Assembly: GCA_029216955.1 (NCBI GenBank)
Contig: JANAVB010002199.1
Span: 15,850,956 to 15,914,955, forward strand
From: Iris pallida
Taxonomy: Eukaryota > Streptophyta > Magnoliopsida > Asparagales > Iridaceae
Direction: 5' to 3'
DNA: 64,000 nucleotides
Shown here: in pieces, positions 33,271-46,856 of the stretch
Layout: each line of letters opens with the position of its first letter
How positions within the stretch are numbered: the first letter of the stretch is position 1
Notes under the pieces: model-generated
Database searches by the model: none
Seen by the model: the letters and a program-made list of their open reading frames with translations, nothing else
What the model was told of the DNA's origin: nothing
Program-made: the position numbers and the translations under genes

Positions 33271-33731
33271 GGCCTCGTTTGGTTCACGGATTTAAGGAAC
33301 CAGGCAAGAAAAGTTGTTCCTTTTCTTTGTTTGGTAGCCACAAACTTGGGAATCAATTTCTTGACAAGGGAGAAAATTGGAGGGAATATGGTTCCACTCA
33401 CGACCCATGGGATTGATTTTCCCTCCTTTTGCAACATTTATTACAAAAATTATGACAAAAGTAACCATATGTTATTGCTTATTTTATCATTAATGTTATT
33501 TTTCATAATGTTAATTTTATTTAAAATGTAAGGATATTATTGGAACATTGCTATATTTTTGCTTTCCTTTCCTGCACCAACCAAACACTGTAAAGAAAAT
33601 CAAATGGTCTTTCCTAGGTGGTTTCTTTGTTTTACCAAACAACGGAAAGAAAATGTAAAAGGCATTCTACTTTTCTATTTCCATGGAAAATACAAGAGAA
33701 TTCATTTCCTTTCCGTGAACCAAACGAGGCC
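33271..33731 (-). mobile_element. Harbinger/Tourist-like MITE, copy B
   Basis: 461 bp with near-perfect termini GGCCTCGTTTGGTTCACGGA and (inverted) GGCCTCGTTTGGTTCACGGA, flanked by TAG (33268-33270 and 33732-33734). Its inner sequence is copy A (18761-19167) in opposite orientation. TAG instead of the usual TAA/TTA is a slight departure for the family. Confidence 0.8.
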
Positions 33732-33734
33732 TAG

Positions 33735-34922
33735 GGGTACCGTTCACAAGAAGACATGAGACTGAATATGATGCATGAATATTCATAAATGAATGTAGGT
33801 AATTAATATACTAATTGTATATGGAATCTCTTTGTTTAATTAATCATGATTGTACATAATCCGACACAATTAAACTCTTCAAACTGTTGCTCCCTATACT
33901 TGGAACCATAACTTGGTTTAGTGGCAAGGATTTTAATATTAAGAATTATGTTAACATGTGCCTTTAGTACATACATCAATACATATGTATTTTGCTCGAG
34001 TATTCTCATCTGCAGATAGAGCAATATTTTACTTAAAAATACAAAAATCCTTAAGGAACTCATGAGTTCTTAAATTTTAAAACTCGATCATGAAAAACAT
34101 TATACATGCATCTCATCCCTTGTGTTTCTGAAACATTACTCCAATCAATGTTCCATAAATGGATATTTGAACAATTAAGATAAATATTACTACAAATCAA
34201 ATTACTCAACATGGATGATTGACTATATTATGAAACTAATAAAATTAGCTGAGTATATTACTAAACGTCTAATTGAGTTTTAACATTAATTGTTTAGGCC
34301 ACTAATATTAATGAAACATCCAAAACACTTCATATTAATTAATAATTAAAAAATAAATGTCTTAATTACTTATATGTATTACTAAATAGTAACAATTAAA
34401 CCTTGTTGATTATGTAAATCTAAATTATTACTACTAAGAACGTTGTTTATTTGCTATATTGTATGGGCACAAATACAACTCGACACGGTTTGGATAAGAC
34501 AAGATGTACATCATGTACACACATTATGGTTGGGAGGCTATCGTCCCCATAAACTTTTAGCATTTTTTAAAATCTTAAATATACAATATATCTCAATCTT
34601 CTTTCTAATTTTTTTATAAGAATATGTGTTTATGTTCTTGTCCCCTTCACTTCACCACTCAAACATCCTATCCTTGCAAACACAAAGACGACACATATTA
34701 TGTTGTTTTAGTATATTTTTGAATGTTTGAGATATGACAAAGATCATGATATTTAGAGTTTCATAGAGTTAGTTAACTATATGAGAAAGAATTATTTATA
34801 TCAACAATAATTAACCAAAGTACTTATAGTAATTAATTAAAAAATATTGTTATACTTAAACTAATTTCTTTTTAAAATCAGCATGTCTCTCTGCTTTCAA
34901 AAGATGTAAAAAAAAAAAAAAA
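33735..34922. other. AT-rich intergenic DNA
   Basis: No gene, tandem repeat or terminal repeat recognised. Confidence 0.5.
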
Positions 34923-34935
34923 TTAAAAATAAAGG

Positions 34936-35346
34936 CTCAATTTTAACTTGATACCTTTAAACTATTCCAAATTTTAAACTTGATACACTAAACTTTAAAA
35001 TTAGACATCTTAATATTCAACTTTAATTATATAACTTAATATCCTAACAGTGTTAACGAAAAACGTTAAATGACCAAAATACTCCAATTATCTCCCTCCT
35101 CTCTTCTCAGCAGTAGCAGCAGGGCATGGGAGCGACGACGACGTTGGGTTAGGGGTCGAGGTGGTGAGGGCAGCGGGGAGGGAGGGCATCGTGTCTATCA
35201 ACTTAAAAATAAACTCATTACTGACGGTGGGTATCAACTTAAAAATAGTCAATAGTTGGTGGTACTAAGTTGTCTAGTTTGAAAGTTACGATATCAAGTT
35301 GAAAAACATAAATAACTGAGGATAAGGATATCTAGTTGAAATTTGG
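34936..35346. mobile_element. short inverted-end element with a long target duplication
   Basis: 411 bp between two copies of TTAAAAATAAAGG (34923-34935 and 35347-35359). The ends are imperfect inverted repeats (CTCAATTTTAACTTGATACC and, inverted, CCAAATTTCAACTAGATATC). A duplication of 9-13 bp suggests a Mutator-type MITE. It includes a purine-rich coding-like patch at 35100-35190 without a domain. Confidence 0.55.
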
Positions 35347-35469
35347 TTAAAAATAAAGGTTTTTTTTTAGGGGCACCACCACTTCTACTAGGGGGCAGCC
35401 CAATTTTTTTTTAAAAAAATTACAAGTTTGCCATATGTTTTTGTTACTAGGGGGCAGCCCATAATTCAC

Positions 35470-35477
35470 TATAAAAG
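35470..35477 (+). promoter_or_regulatory. TATA box of the MULE-OTU gene
   Basis: TATAAAAG lies about 280 bp before the first ATG (35752), followed by a CT-rich leader (35490-35540). Confidence 0.5.
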
Positions 35478-35835
35478 CCAAACTTGTTTTATTTCTTCTC
35501 TCTTTCTTCCTCTATTACTTCTCTTCCTCCACTCTTTTTTTCTCCTCATAGAAACCTAGAATTAACCTAACCTAGGTGAAATTGTCCCCCCACCTAAATT
35601 TGTTAAAGATTTTTGGTGAAATATCTAGTAATAGTGTCAATCACTTCTCCCATTTATTTGTAAGTCGTCGAATTTATTTTTGTGTAATGTTTTAACCTAA
35701 ATTTTACATATAAAAGTTGAATGTTGTATTTAATGTAGAAAGAAATAGAAAATGGAACAACCCGGACCATCAAATGCTGGATACTCTCCTCCCACAACGT
35801 CCGAAGAACACTTTGATGCATCGGAAGCCCTCGTG

Positions 35836-36090
35836 GTAACTACACTTTAACTTTATTTCGGATGAAAAATCGGACTTTGACACAGAGGACTGCCACTTCT
35901 CTGGCAGTCCCTCTCATGGATTTGGACTGCCAGGGATGTGGCAGTCCTATATATGTGAGGGACTGCCACATCTCTGGCAGTCCTATATATGTGAGGGGCT
36001 GCCACATCTCTGGCAGTCCTTTTTAATTTTATATACTTACATTTTGGCTTTATGTAGTTGTTTAGTTTTGACTTTTAACTTCTATTGTAG
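35836..36090 (+). other. intron 1 of the MULE-OTU gene
   Basis: GT (GTAACT) at 35836 and AG (TATTGTAG) at 36089-36090 follow plant splice consensus, and joining keeps phase 0 into the zinc-finger domain. The intron contains the short palindromic repeat block described separately. Confidence 0.65.
35886..36020. repeat. GGACTGCC/GGCAGTCC palindromic repeats in intron 1
   Basis: Three palindromic units with inner sequences such as ACATCTCT: GGACTGCC, then 6-10 bases, then GGCAGTCC, separated by TATATATGTGA-like spacers. The same GGACTGCC/GGCAGTCC halves build the 3' block at 53297-53890. Confidence 0.85.
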
Positions 36091-36489
36091 GAGTTGCGAT
36101 CTTCCGATGTTGCGGTACATGCTCCAATTGCAATCGATGTAGGACATTTATTTTGGACCGATCTTTCGTTTCAATCAAGCGACGATGCGGTACAATGGTG
36201 TCGAGAAGTTGGACGAAAAAACAACTTAGTTCTAGTGATATCCAGATCGTGCCGAAATCGCCCGGGACGACACAGTGTGATGGTTGGCTGTGAAAGAGGT
36301 GGTGTGTTCAGATCGCACAAGAAAGACACAGTTATCCAAAATAAAGTTCCAAGAAAGAAAGCTGGAACGAGGAAATGTGGTTGTCCATTCACGATCCAGA
36401 TTAGAAACAAAGAAGAAGGAAAGTGGTCAGTACAAGTGAAGAATGGAACCCACAATCATGAGATTGCCGAGACACTATTGGGTCAGTCG

Positions 36490-38556
36490 TGTCACGCCCC
36501 GCTCCCGTAGGAGCGATCGTCCTCGCTAAGGCGTGATGCCGCACGGGCCTAGATTTCGCCCGTACAAGGCCAAGTCCAGAAACGGCCGATTTGATTCCTA
36601 GGCCACAGAGTCGCGCAGAGTGTCCCCATTTGCAGCGGAAAATAAATGAACACAAGTTGAATACGAAATCAAACTCTTTATTGATATTCAAGAAGTTACA
36701 AGCGGCGCTAGGCCGATATTACAAATCGCTCAAGCTCTCTCTCTCTGAAACATAAAAGACGTGCCAAGTGGCTTGCAAGATGGAATGATTCATGGCGATG
36801 TTCCGATACATTATGTCCTGTATAGGGTGCTTCAGCTCCTTGCAACGCTCCAAGGCTCCAGAGATAGCTCCGCGCCTTAGCACGTTCGATAGAAGCTCCG
36901 CACCCGCCGACGTTTCCTGCTTCCTGCAAGCAGACTGTGGGGTTATCAGTACATTGTTATGCACTGGTGGGGAGGCTAGCTCGCCCACAACGCTATCATT
37001 ACCAAACACGTTCCATTTACTTTTGTGCATCTCTATCATCCATTTTCTTTCTAATCTTGCCTTAGGATCAGTTTCATGCATATTTCATAACCTATCTCGT
37101 GTTGCCAATTTCAAGTGTCGTATGAAAATACATGCATGACTTACCCATACTTACCGTCCGGCCTTCCCTGTTCAATGTAAACCAAGTTAGTCAACAATTC
37201 ATATGTAATAATATAACGTGCCTCATGTAAACTTTCAATGTCAAGGGCGTGTCCCTGCCTCGGTTTCTAGCGCGCCGTTGGCGTATTTTCTAACTCCTTT
37301 GCCAAAGTACTTTTGATTATCTGGTGTGTTATATTCAAGCCTGTTCAGAAGGCACTTCATTTTGTTAACTTAGATTACTTTGATTTCAATGCAAGGACTT
37401 GCACGTGGATCGCCACCAGCAAAGCCCACTTAACTCTATATGCACCGGTCGCTGGCATCACAAGCCATCCTGGATATGTCTTCCCATGTGGTAATTTCTC
37501 ACCTATCATGACGTGCGGCTGGTATACCCTGATAGTCTTTTGAAATACCCGGCCTTACGTCCCCTGGTGGCCAAGCCCCCACTCAGGCCTCGTCCGTAAG
37601 CCATTTCCTTTGATTCTGTCCGGACCGGCAAGTCCTTCACACTTTGATCATGCCGCGGAATCCCTTTCTCTTTACGGCACAGCATACGCCACCCCTCGCT
37701 CGTACCGTTTGTCCACGACCATTTCGTATTTTATTATCATTTTTAACTTAACGGCTGTCCTCGAGCCATAGGCTAACCCTTAGCCATAATGCGTTATCGA
37801 CCAGGTTGGCGTCCGTGCAGCGCGGGTAGCGAGCCCCGTTGCACGTGCCCGTCACACCTGTCGCTAACCACTCATTTCTTTCTTATCTTTTCTTCATTCT
37901 TTCTTTTCTTTCTTTCTTTCTTTCACTTGTTCATTTGTTCATTGATTCATTCACATATTCATTCATTTCATTCATTCATTTATGCATTTGCAACTCCCTG
38001 TGTGGGAGTCGCCTTGGCGACCCATTGGTCCCGTAGCCTTTCAATGTTGCTATACTCTACTCGGAGTGACTATGTCGATAGTCTTCCATTTCATTGTTGT
38101 AAACCATTCATTTGTTTCATTGTTGAACGCAAGCTTGTGCCTTAGCACGAGCGTGGAGCGCGGGCGAGAGTTCTCGTATTTTCCATGTTCCTTTCCATAT
38201 TCTATACAAGCATACAAGTTGGGATTACTCCCTTAGCTAGGTGCGTTGAGTCATTTATTAGCATGCAAGATGTTATCGCCTAGCGATTCTCGTGAATGTG
38301 TCCGTTTTGTTATGTGTCTAGGCTAAGCAAAGACGGGTTCATCGGAGCCACCCACCTTAGCGATGTTCGCGTCGGCCGAGCGATACTCCGAGCGCGCCTT
38401 TGAAAGTCTAAGTCTGGATTCATCTTGACGGGCCAATGTAAGCCTTGCATCAATTCTTCATCTGGTCGATGCCAACTCTTCGGGTCGACGGCTCGTTTGA
38501 GTCGTTGAACTTGCCGTTTGAATCGACATTCCGCTAGGGCGGAGCGGGTCACTACA
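36490..38556 (-). repeat. left LTR of NA1 (3' LTR)
   Basis: 2067 bp. Begins with a small hairpin (GCTCCCGTAGGAGC) and contains a TTCATTCA/TTTC simple-repeat block at about 37870-37985. Short frames inside show no domain. Confidence 0.93.
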
Positions 38557-41463
38557 TAATACACCACTCAAAACAAGTCTCGTCCTCGAGACTTCCTGAG
38601 TGCAGGTCATCCTACCATTCCTTAACTCACGTCGTCGTGTTTCTTAGGCAATCCCTATCGAACGGCTCTATCGTTCTATGGCGCCGAACTATACTCGATA
38701 CCTTTCCAAGTTTTGCGTCGCATACGTTTGGTCGATTTTTATTGGATAACTTTTCATTCATTTTAGAGTTAATGGCACTTATTCAATTCAAGTGTTTCTT
38801 CGACTCGGTTTCTTTTTGACATATCATGGGACTGAAACGGTTGTACGAGGTGCGTTGAAATTCGTCAAATGCGAGTGTCGTAGGCTGAGGCAAACTCACT
38901 TTCGTTTATGCGCATCGTAACACCCACTTGCAGCTGCATTCGAGTTCATCATATCGCTGAGTTTGGATCGTGCATGCATTCAAGGCGTCCCCCGAATACG
39001 TACATTTCAACCAAGCTTAGCGACTAGCGAAGTCGGACAAGCTACTCGTGATTGTTTTGATTTGCCGATCGTTTTGCTAACTTCGATTTAGAACCGAACT
39101 CATGTGTGTATCGCATATCGTTTATCTCGGCTCTCGAGATGATTCGATTCGCTTCTCAAGCGCTCTTGTCCCTGAAATCAGTATGATTTCTTTTAGCGGG
39201 GTCGACCAAGTCTAAGTAATTTCCATCCGATTCAAACCAAGTATTGCACTATCATCGAGTACGTCTTCCGACCAATGATTCAATTCGTTATTCCAACATT
39301 ACTTGCGCATCATCCATTCCTTTCATTCCCTTCGTTTGGGGCCAATCTCATCGTCGTTCACACACACTCCCTGTTCCCCGTCCTACTCTAAGTCTTGCTG
39401 CCACAAGTCTATCGTCCGTCCAGACGATACTTTAAATGCCATCGCACAGTATCAATCACTCGGCATAGGGTCGTCCGCCTATCCGCTAGGTCAGCTCACA
39501 AGGTCATAGTTACACGTCAAGTCCGTGGTTCATCGTGCAAGGTCGTTGCACGACGCTCGCTCCAAATCCTATGGTCAAACCATTTGTTCGTTTGTACGGG
39601 AGTTTCTACCCAAGCTCGCGTCACTCAGATTTCTAAACATCGAGCATGATCACCTAATTCGCATCAAGACTTACGTTGTACATATTCAATTCCGTTCAAT
39701 CACCAGTTCTAACCAATTCATGTATTCGATCACGAGGTCATCCAGTACGACAATATATTGTGCCCCAATCTCATGCGAGTCCGATTATCCACGGCGGTTC
39801 ATGAATCACCATGCAACGCTCCCGTGGAATAATCATTCTCATCGGGACGTAACTCTTGTTTGAGTTTTAGACTAACCCATTCTCGATACGCGGATTGGAC
39901 CTACTCAATCCTCAAGTTCAATTCTTCAAGCACAAAATTCATTCTCGAGTCCACCTTCGCGTCAAACCACAAGTCGAAGCATACGAATTGCCACGCCATG
40001 CAAGTGCCGATCACTCCCGCTGTACGAATCACCATACTAGCGCTCACGCGGAGTGATAGCCCTAGTCGGCGTGACGCATGTGCGAGGCTGAAGTTGCGCT
40101 CGCATAAGACAAGAACGTCAACGTTGTGGTTATCGACGAAGCAAATCCAAACATTCTATTTCCTCCAAGCCAAGATCTCTATCTTTTCCTCGACACATTT
40201 TTAACATCCCAAGTATAACATCCAACGGAACAATGACATTTGCACGACCGTTATTCGCCGAGTCAGAGTGCCCCCGAGTTATCGTATATCGATCTTTGAT
40301 ACGCCTCAATACCATCGACGATATGAGTAACCTGACGATCTTCCTTTGCAACCAATTTCGAGTCGTGCGACGATGCCATTGTCCGAGTTGGATATTCCAT
40401 AATTTCATTTAATATTCAAGATCAAGTTCCGTCGCTCTTCCTCAAGCTCATTTCAAGATCGTTGTTCTAAACCCAAGTCACACTTTCTTTGAATCAATTC
40501 GAAATCGTACGCGCGATCCTCTAGGTTTCCTCGATCAAGACCATTCATTTCCATTCATCATTCCGAACCATTTTCTAACTCACGTTGTCCATTGACAAGT
40601 TGTCCAACGACATCTCGTTCGGGACTTTTGAAGTCACAACCAATTAAGCGTGACACGTTCTAAGGCTTTGCGCGATCGCATCGCCTCGCCAACATACTCG
40701 TTCTATCCGTAAATCCTTTAGTCTCGCTCGAACAATTTCTATGACGTCCATACACCACTCAGGGTTCGAACCACTCGACTAGTCATCGACACTCATTTTT
40801 ATTCTTCTCCGAGCCTATCACATACACCATTCAGATTCAAGCCATACGATCTAGTCCTCAATCACGTTTGCGTCATGCGCTAAGGTATCCTTCAGATTCG
40901 TTTGACGAATCTCTAGCGTAATCGCTCACGTCGCCTTGACGTACTAAGTCGTTCACACTAATCCTCAAAATCCAAGTCAATCATTCGCATACGCCTAAGC
41001 GTTAACTCGATAGCGTTCCTTTCTATATACACTCAAAGTGTATCTCCGTTCTCGATCGAGCGATACTTGATATCGCTCGCAACCCGATTGCACCCAAAAG
41101 TCGAGGTGTGCGACACGCGGACTAAGTTGTACCGCATAACCATCTCGTGCGGACTATATTCCGAGTTTGCACGCTCAATTGCTAGGGTCATCGTAGGACT
41201 AGTTAGGCATGCACGCGACATATTAACTTTGTATGTGTTCTCTATCGAGTCAAGTTTAACATCGTTCGGCACAAAGGCCGTTGTCTATCGATCCCGTTCA
41301 ACCGAGCACTCGTACGAGCTTTTGAAAATATTAGACTTATTGTATGGAACATCCCAAGGCACAACGAGAGAGAGCGCATACTTCTTTTGTATCCTACGAG
41401 CTTTCAAAACTGAGAGAATCGAAATGAAGTCCAAGGACGTAAAGCCGTGCTCTGATACCAATC
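38557..41463. other. internal region of NA1, no coding capacity
   Basis: 2907 bp with only short frames on either strand and no retrotransposon domain. Next to the 5' LTR the minus strand carries the PBS and a GATGTTCCATACAATAAGTC motif shared with NA2. Next to the 3' LTR it carries CGAGGACGAGACTTG, the counterpart of CGAGGACGAAACTT in NA2. Confidence 0.85.
41449..41460 (-). other. primer-binding site of NA1
   Basis: The minus strand reads TGGTATCAGAGC, complementary to the 3' end of initiator-Met tRNA, 3 bases from the 5' LTR. Confidence 0.9.
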
Positions 41464-43529
41464 TGTCACGCCCCGCTCCCGTAGGAGCGATCGTCCTCGC
41501 TAAGGCGTGATGCCGCACGGGCCTAGATTTCGCCCGTGCAAGGCCAAGTCCAGAAACGGCCGATTTGATTCCTAGGCCACAGAGTCGCGCAGAGTGTCCC
41601 CATTTGCAGCGAAAAATAAATGAACACAAGTTGAATACGAAATCAAACTCTTTATTGATATTCAAGAAGTTACAAGCGGCGCTAGGCCGATATTACAAAT
41701 CGCTCAAGCTCTCTCTCTCTGAAACATAAAAGACGTGCCAAGTGGCTTACAAGATGGAATGATTCATGGCGATGTTCCGATACATTATGTCCTGTATAGG
41801 GTGCTTCAGCTCCTTGAAACGCTCCAAGGCTCCAGAGATAGCTCAGCGCCTTAGCACGTTCGATAGAAGCTCCGCACCCGTCGACGTTTCCTGCTTCCTG
41901 TAAGCAGACTGTGGGGTTATCAGTACATTGTTATGCACTGGTGGGGAGGCTAGCTCGCCCACAACGCTATCATTACCAAACACGTTCCATTTACTTTTGT
42001 GCATCTCTATCATCCATTTTCTTTCTAATCTTGCCTTAGGATCAGTTTCATGCATATTTCATAACCTATCTCGTGTTGCCAATTTCAAGTGTCGTATGAA
42101 AATACATACATGACTTACCCATACTTACCGTCCGGCCTTCCCTGTTCAATGTAAACCAAGTTAGTCAACAATTCATATGTAATAACATAACGTGCCTCAT
42201 GTAAACTTTTAATGTCAAGGGCATGTCCCTGCCTCGGTTTCTAGCGCGCCGTTGGCGTATTTTCTAACTCCTTTGCCAAAGTACTTTTGATTATCTGGTG
42301 TGTTATATTCAAGCCTGTTCAGAAGGCACTTCATTTTGTTAACTTAGATTACTTTGATTTCAATACAAGGACTTGCACGTGGATCGCCACCAGAAAGCCC
42401 ACTTAACTCTATATGCACCGGTCGCTGGCATCACAAGCCATCCTGGACATGTCTTCCCCTGTGGTAATTTCTCACCTATCATGGCGTTCGGCTGGTACAC
42501 CCTGATAGTCTTTTGAAATACCCGGCCTTACGTCCCCTGGTGGCCAAGCCCCCACTCAGGCCTCGTCCGTAAGCCATTTCCTTTGATTCCGTCCGGACCG
42601 ACAAGTCCTTCACACTTTGATCATGCCGTGGAATCCCTTTCTCTTTACGGTACAGCATACGCCACCCCTCGCTCGTACCGTTTGTCCACGACCATTTCGT
42701 ATTTTATTATCATTTTTAACTTAACGGCTGTCCTCGAGCCATAGGCTAACCCTTAGCCATAATGCGTTATCGACCAGGTTGGCGTCCGTGCAGCGCGGGT
42801 AGCGAGCCCCGTTGCACGTGCCCGTCATACCTGTCGCTAACCACTCCTTTCTTTCTTATCTTTTCTTCATTCTTTCTTTTCTTCCTTTCTTTCTTTCACT
42901 TGTTCATTTGTTCATTGATTCATTCACATATTCATTCATTTCATTCATTCATTTATGCATTTGCAACTCCCTGTGCGGGAGTCGCCTTGGCGACCCATTG
43001 GTCCCGTAGCCTTTCAATGTTGCTATACTCTACTCGGAGTGACTATGTCGATAGTCTTCCGTTTCATTGTTGTAAACCATTCATTTGTTTCATTGTTGAA
43101 CGCAAGCTTGTGCCTTAGCACGAGCGTGGAGCGCGGGCGAGAGTTCTCGTATTTTTCATGTTCCTTTCCATATTCTATACAAGCATACAAGTTGGGATTA
43201 CTCCCTTAGCTAGGTGTGTTGAGTCATTTATTAGCATGCAAGATGTTATCGCCTAGCGATTCTCGTGAATGTGTCCGTTTTATTATGTGTCTAGGCTAAG
43301 CAAAGACGGGTTCATCGGAGCCACCCACCTTAGCGATATTCGCGTCGGCCGAGCGATACTCCGAACGCGCCTTTGAAAGTCTAAGTCTGGATTCATCTTG
43401 ACGGGCCAATGTAAGCCTTGCATCAATTCTTCATCTGGTCGATGCCAACTCTTCGGGTCGACGGCTCGTTTGAGTCGTTGAACTTGCCGTTTGAATCGGC
43501 ATTCCGCTAGGGCGGAGCGGGTCACTACA
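41464..43529 (-). repeat. right LTR of NA1 (5' LTR)
   Basis: 2066 bp, nearly identical to 36490-38556. The differences are mostly transitions. Confidence 0.93.
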
Positions 43530-44657
43530 AGTCGTATGTCGGACGGTTGAACCCTACGGAAAAGAAGATAGCCGAAGACTTGTCCACTTCCGGTGTTGCA
43601 CCGAGACAAATATATTCAGTCATACGACATAAAGATGAGAAGAACATGTCTACGATAAGGTCAATATACAACGCCCTATCTTCTTCGAACGTTGTCCGGA
43701 CCAAATCCAGAATGGCGATGCAAGAAGTGCTGAAGTTGTTTGTCGATAATCATTACGTTGAGTTCCATAGAAGACATCTCCAGAGTAATGAAGTAATTTC
43801 AATCTTTTGGGCTCATCCAGATTGCACAAGTCTGGCCAGGTCTTTTGCCGACGTGTTACTCCTTGATTGCACGTACAAGACCAACAAGTTCAAGATGCCT
43901 CTCCTTCATATTGTCGGATTCACCTCTACTCGGAAAACATTCCGGTGGCATTTTGCTTCATGAAGAGTGAAAAACTTGAAGACTACACATGGGCATTGGA
44001 GAAACTGAAAATACTTTACACCGGTCATACAGAGCCGTCAGTTCTTGTGACCGACAGAGAGTATGCCCTAATTAATACTATTCGTATTGTTTTTCCTCAA
44101 GCGGATACATTGCTATGCACTTGGCATGTCAATCGTAATATTCAAGCCCAATGTAAGTTAAAGTTTCAGAAGGAGGAAGGTAAAATTGACATACAAAATT
44201 TTCAAGAATTCTCCAATGACTGGAATTGTGTGTGGCGAGCCTCTACGATTACAGTTACGACGCCGCATGGTACATGTTCAAGGAAAAATGGGAGGCGAGG
44301 GAGCCGGCATACATTTCATACATCAAAGATACATGGCTTGAACCGCACAAAGAACACTTCGTCTTAGCATGGACGAATTTGGTGAAGCATTACGGCACGA
44401 TAACTACCAACCGTGTCGAAGGAGCACAGTCTGTAGTGAAGAGACAACTAAAATCATCTCTCGGTAACTTTGTCTCTGTTTGGTAAGCTATACATCTATT
44501 GGTAGAGCGGACGGTGAATGAAATTAAGGCATCATTTGAGATGAGCTTAAATATAGTCAAGCATGAGCATAGAAAGGATGTACTGTTAGATGCTTTAGTT
44601 CGCGTGGTATCTCACACGGCGTTGACATTAATATGTGATAAGATTAAAAGGTGAAAG

Positions 44658-46841
44658 TGTAATAGTCCGCTCCGTACGAGGCATTTGGTTGGCTTATTGG
44701 ATGGGATCAGAATATTGGACCGTGACTTATGTTGGGAATGAGAAGAATTGAGACGGATGCAGTCTCTCTTAGCTGGCTAGACGGAATGGATATTGGAACG
44801 TAGCTCGCTGGTGGAGCTACGCTTCGTAGAATTTTGGGTGAGTGGAACTGTCCTTCCTCCTCCTTACTCCTTCATGCTTAATAGATGAAGTATTGAAATG
44901 CTATGAACTGCCCCTAAATGTCCCATATGTTAGTTGCTGAATAATAAAGATGCTTTTGCTGAGAATTATTGAAATGTACAACACATTGAACTGCTAATGT
45001 GACTTGAGGCCTGAGAATGAATTGATGACATTGCCCCTTATGCTTAATGCTGCTGAAACGACAAAACACTTGAATAATGAGATGCCTTGTGAATGATAGA
45101 ATAAGAAATGAAGTGGTTGTGCTATCGACCTAATGAACTGGATGAAACACTAGAACCATATACTCTCTCTTTAACTGTTGCAAGAATATGAAATGATGCC
45201 TATCCCTTATAAGAAATGAATGAATGTTAAGTTCCTCTTAAGAAAGGAATGATATGAGATACGTTGCTATGAAGCAATGAATGAGAAATGATAAAGCTGG
45301 GATCGTTGAGATCACCAAATGAAATGATGGTAATGATGAAATGAATAAGTCATTGAATATGACTAATGATGCACTGTTGCCTTTACTTTCCTTAATATAT
45401 TTTACCATGCGATTATGTTCACAATCGAGTCAGACACGCATTCGCATGGTCATGGACAACTTGTATACAAGGTTTGAGTAATAATTTCCTCGAACGGTTC
45501 CTAGGTCCCTGGGGACCGATTCGGCCTAGGAGAAAATAATGATGAGTGCTATGGGAGCACGGATAAGGCGGGGTGGCATAGAGGCTCGCCACCTACTATG
45601 CTGACCGTATTATCTTAAAATGAAATGAAATGAGAAGAGTCCATATGGTTTAACAACACCAGTGACCATGTAGTCAGGATGCATGCTAATGAATGTTTTG
45701 TGTAGGCAGAGTAAGTATATCAGATAACCTGTATTTGATGCAGGTACGAGAAGTCGGCTATCGGTAAGAAATCACATAATTGTGATATTGTATAAGTTGG
45801 TTTAACTTGCCTGCTTAACATGTTCAATTCATTATGCTAGAAAGATGCCTTGCTATAAATAGTGCTCAAACATAACATCCATGCTAAGTGATGCTTGAAG
45901 TGAGAACTGTTAGAACATGTTTAAGATGTTAATGTTAACGATGCCTCAATGATGCCTTTTCATGATAACACCTAGTATGCCTCAATGATGCCTTTGCATG
46001 ATAACACCAAGAATGATAAATGATATGTCCACATGAATGCTACTAAGAATATGTTTACATGCTTCACTCTGATTATTGCCCATGAACTGTAAACTGATGC
46101 TAGACCCCAAATAGAAAGATCACTCTAATAAATGCATGCTTAAATGATCACTTAAAATGTTAGTTTATGCGAGTGGGTTGGATTCTGCTCGCCAGTACAT
46201 AGATGATGTGCTGACCCACGTTTTGTGGGCAGGTGCTCGTGCTTGGAATGTTCTACACACGAAGATTGGCTTGATTGGTCCTGCGGCATCGAAGATTTGT
46301 TGGGCATACAGAAGCTCTCCTTGTAAAAGATGATGTCTTCTGTTTATAAAGGGCATAATGTATGGAACATTGTAATCAGTTGTATCAGTGAGATTGTGAG
46401 CCAAGTCAGTATATCGAGTGGTAATCCAATGTATCCAAATATCAAATATAAGCTGTATAGCATTGTTCAGTTGGTTTCCAATTTAAAGTGAGATGTGCTG
46501 TAATCATTGTACTTCAATACAAGTCTTGTACTCTTCTTTAATTATCAATAAAGAGAATAAAGTTCTACATATCTCTGTGTGGCTTTGAGTTACTCTTTTT
46601 CTCCGCTGCTATAAAGAAGTGATGTACTTCTATTCAATAAGAAAGATTGTCCTCATTAAATTCAATTTATCTGCTTCTGCCGCTGCGATGTGTTCCTATT
46701 TGAAGAATAATCGATTATGTACCATCTTTGCCTTGTACAAGTGCAATACCAGACTTGTACGGCATCACGCCCAAGCGAGAACGATCGATTCTAAGAGATA
46801 AAATATGAAGAATAAATGACTCTACGAATCGGGGCGTGACA
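44658..46841 (+). repeat. left LTR of NA2 (5' LTR)
   Basis: TATAAATAG at 45854-45862 is the probable promoter. AATAAA signals near 46546-46560 fit the end of the R region. Confidence 0.93.
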
Positions 46842-46844
46842 AAT

Positions 46845-46856
46845 TGGTATCAGAGC
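46845..46856 (+). other. primer-binding site of NA2
   Basis: TGGTATCAGAGC, 3 bases after the 5' LTR, complementary to initiator-Met tRNA. Confidence 0.92.

Larger units (their letters stand above)
36490..43529 (-). mobile_element. non-autonomous LTR retrotransposon NA1 in the MULE coding exon
   Basis: LTRs at 36490-38556 and 41464-43529, ends TGTCAC...CTACA, and target duplication AGTCG (36485-36489 and 43530-43534). The 2.9-kb internal region codes for no gag or pol. The PBS for initiator-Met tRNA is exact on the minus strand (41449-41460). The LTR 3' terminus (GGGGCGTGACA) matches the Tekay/Del-like element, so its enzymes probably mobilised NA1. LTR divergence by eye is a few tens of differences in 2.07 kb, indicating a recent insertion. 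Confidence 0.93.

Noticed and set aside
36401..36691. 96- and 126-codon minus-strand ORFs that recur at 41285-41665
   Set aside because: They lie in the two copies of the NA1 LTR, one frame runs into MULE sequence, and no domain is present.
37789..38145. 118-codon ORF repeated at 42762-43118
   Set aside because: It is LTR sequence of NA1 including a TTTC/TTCA simple repeat. Its duplication reflects the two LTRs.
46165..46404. 79-codon minus-strand ORF repeated at 51249-51488
   Set aside because: Antisense frame within the NA2 LTRs, no domain.
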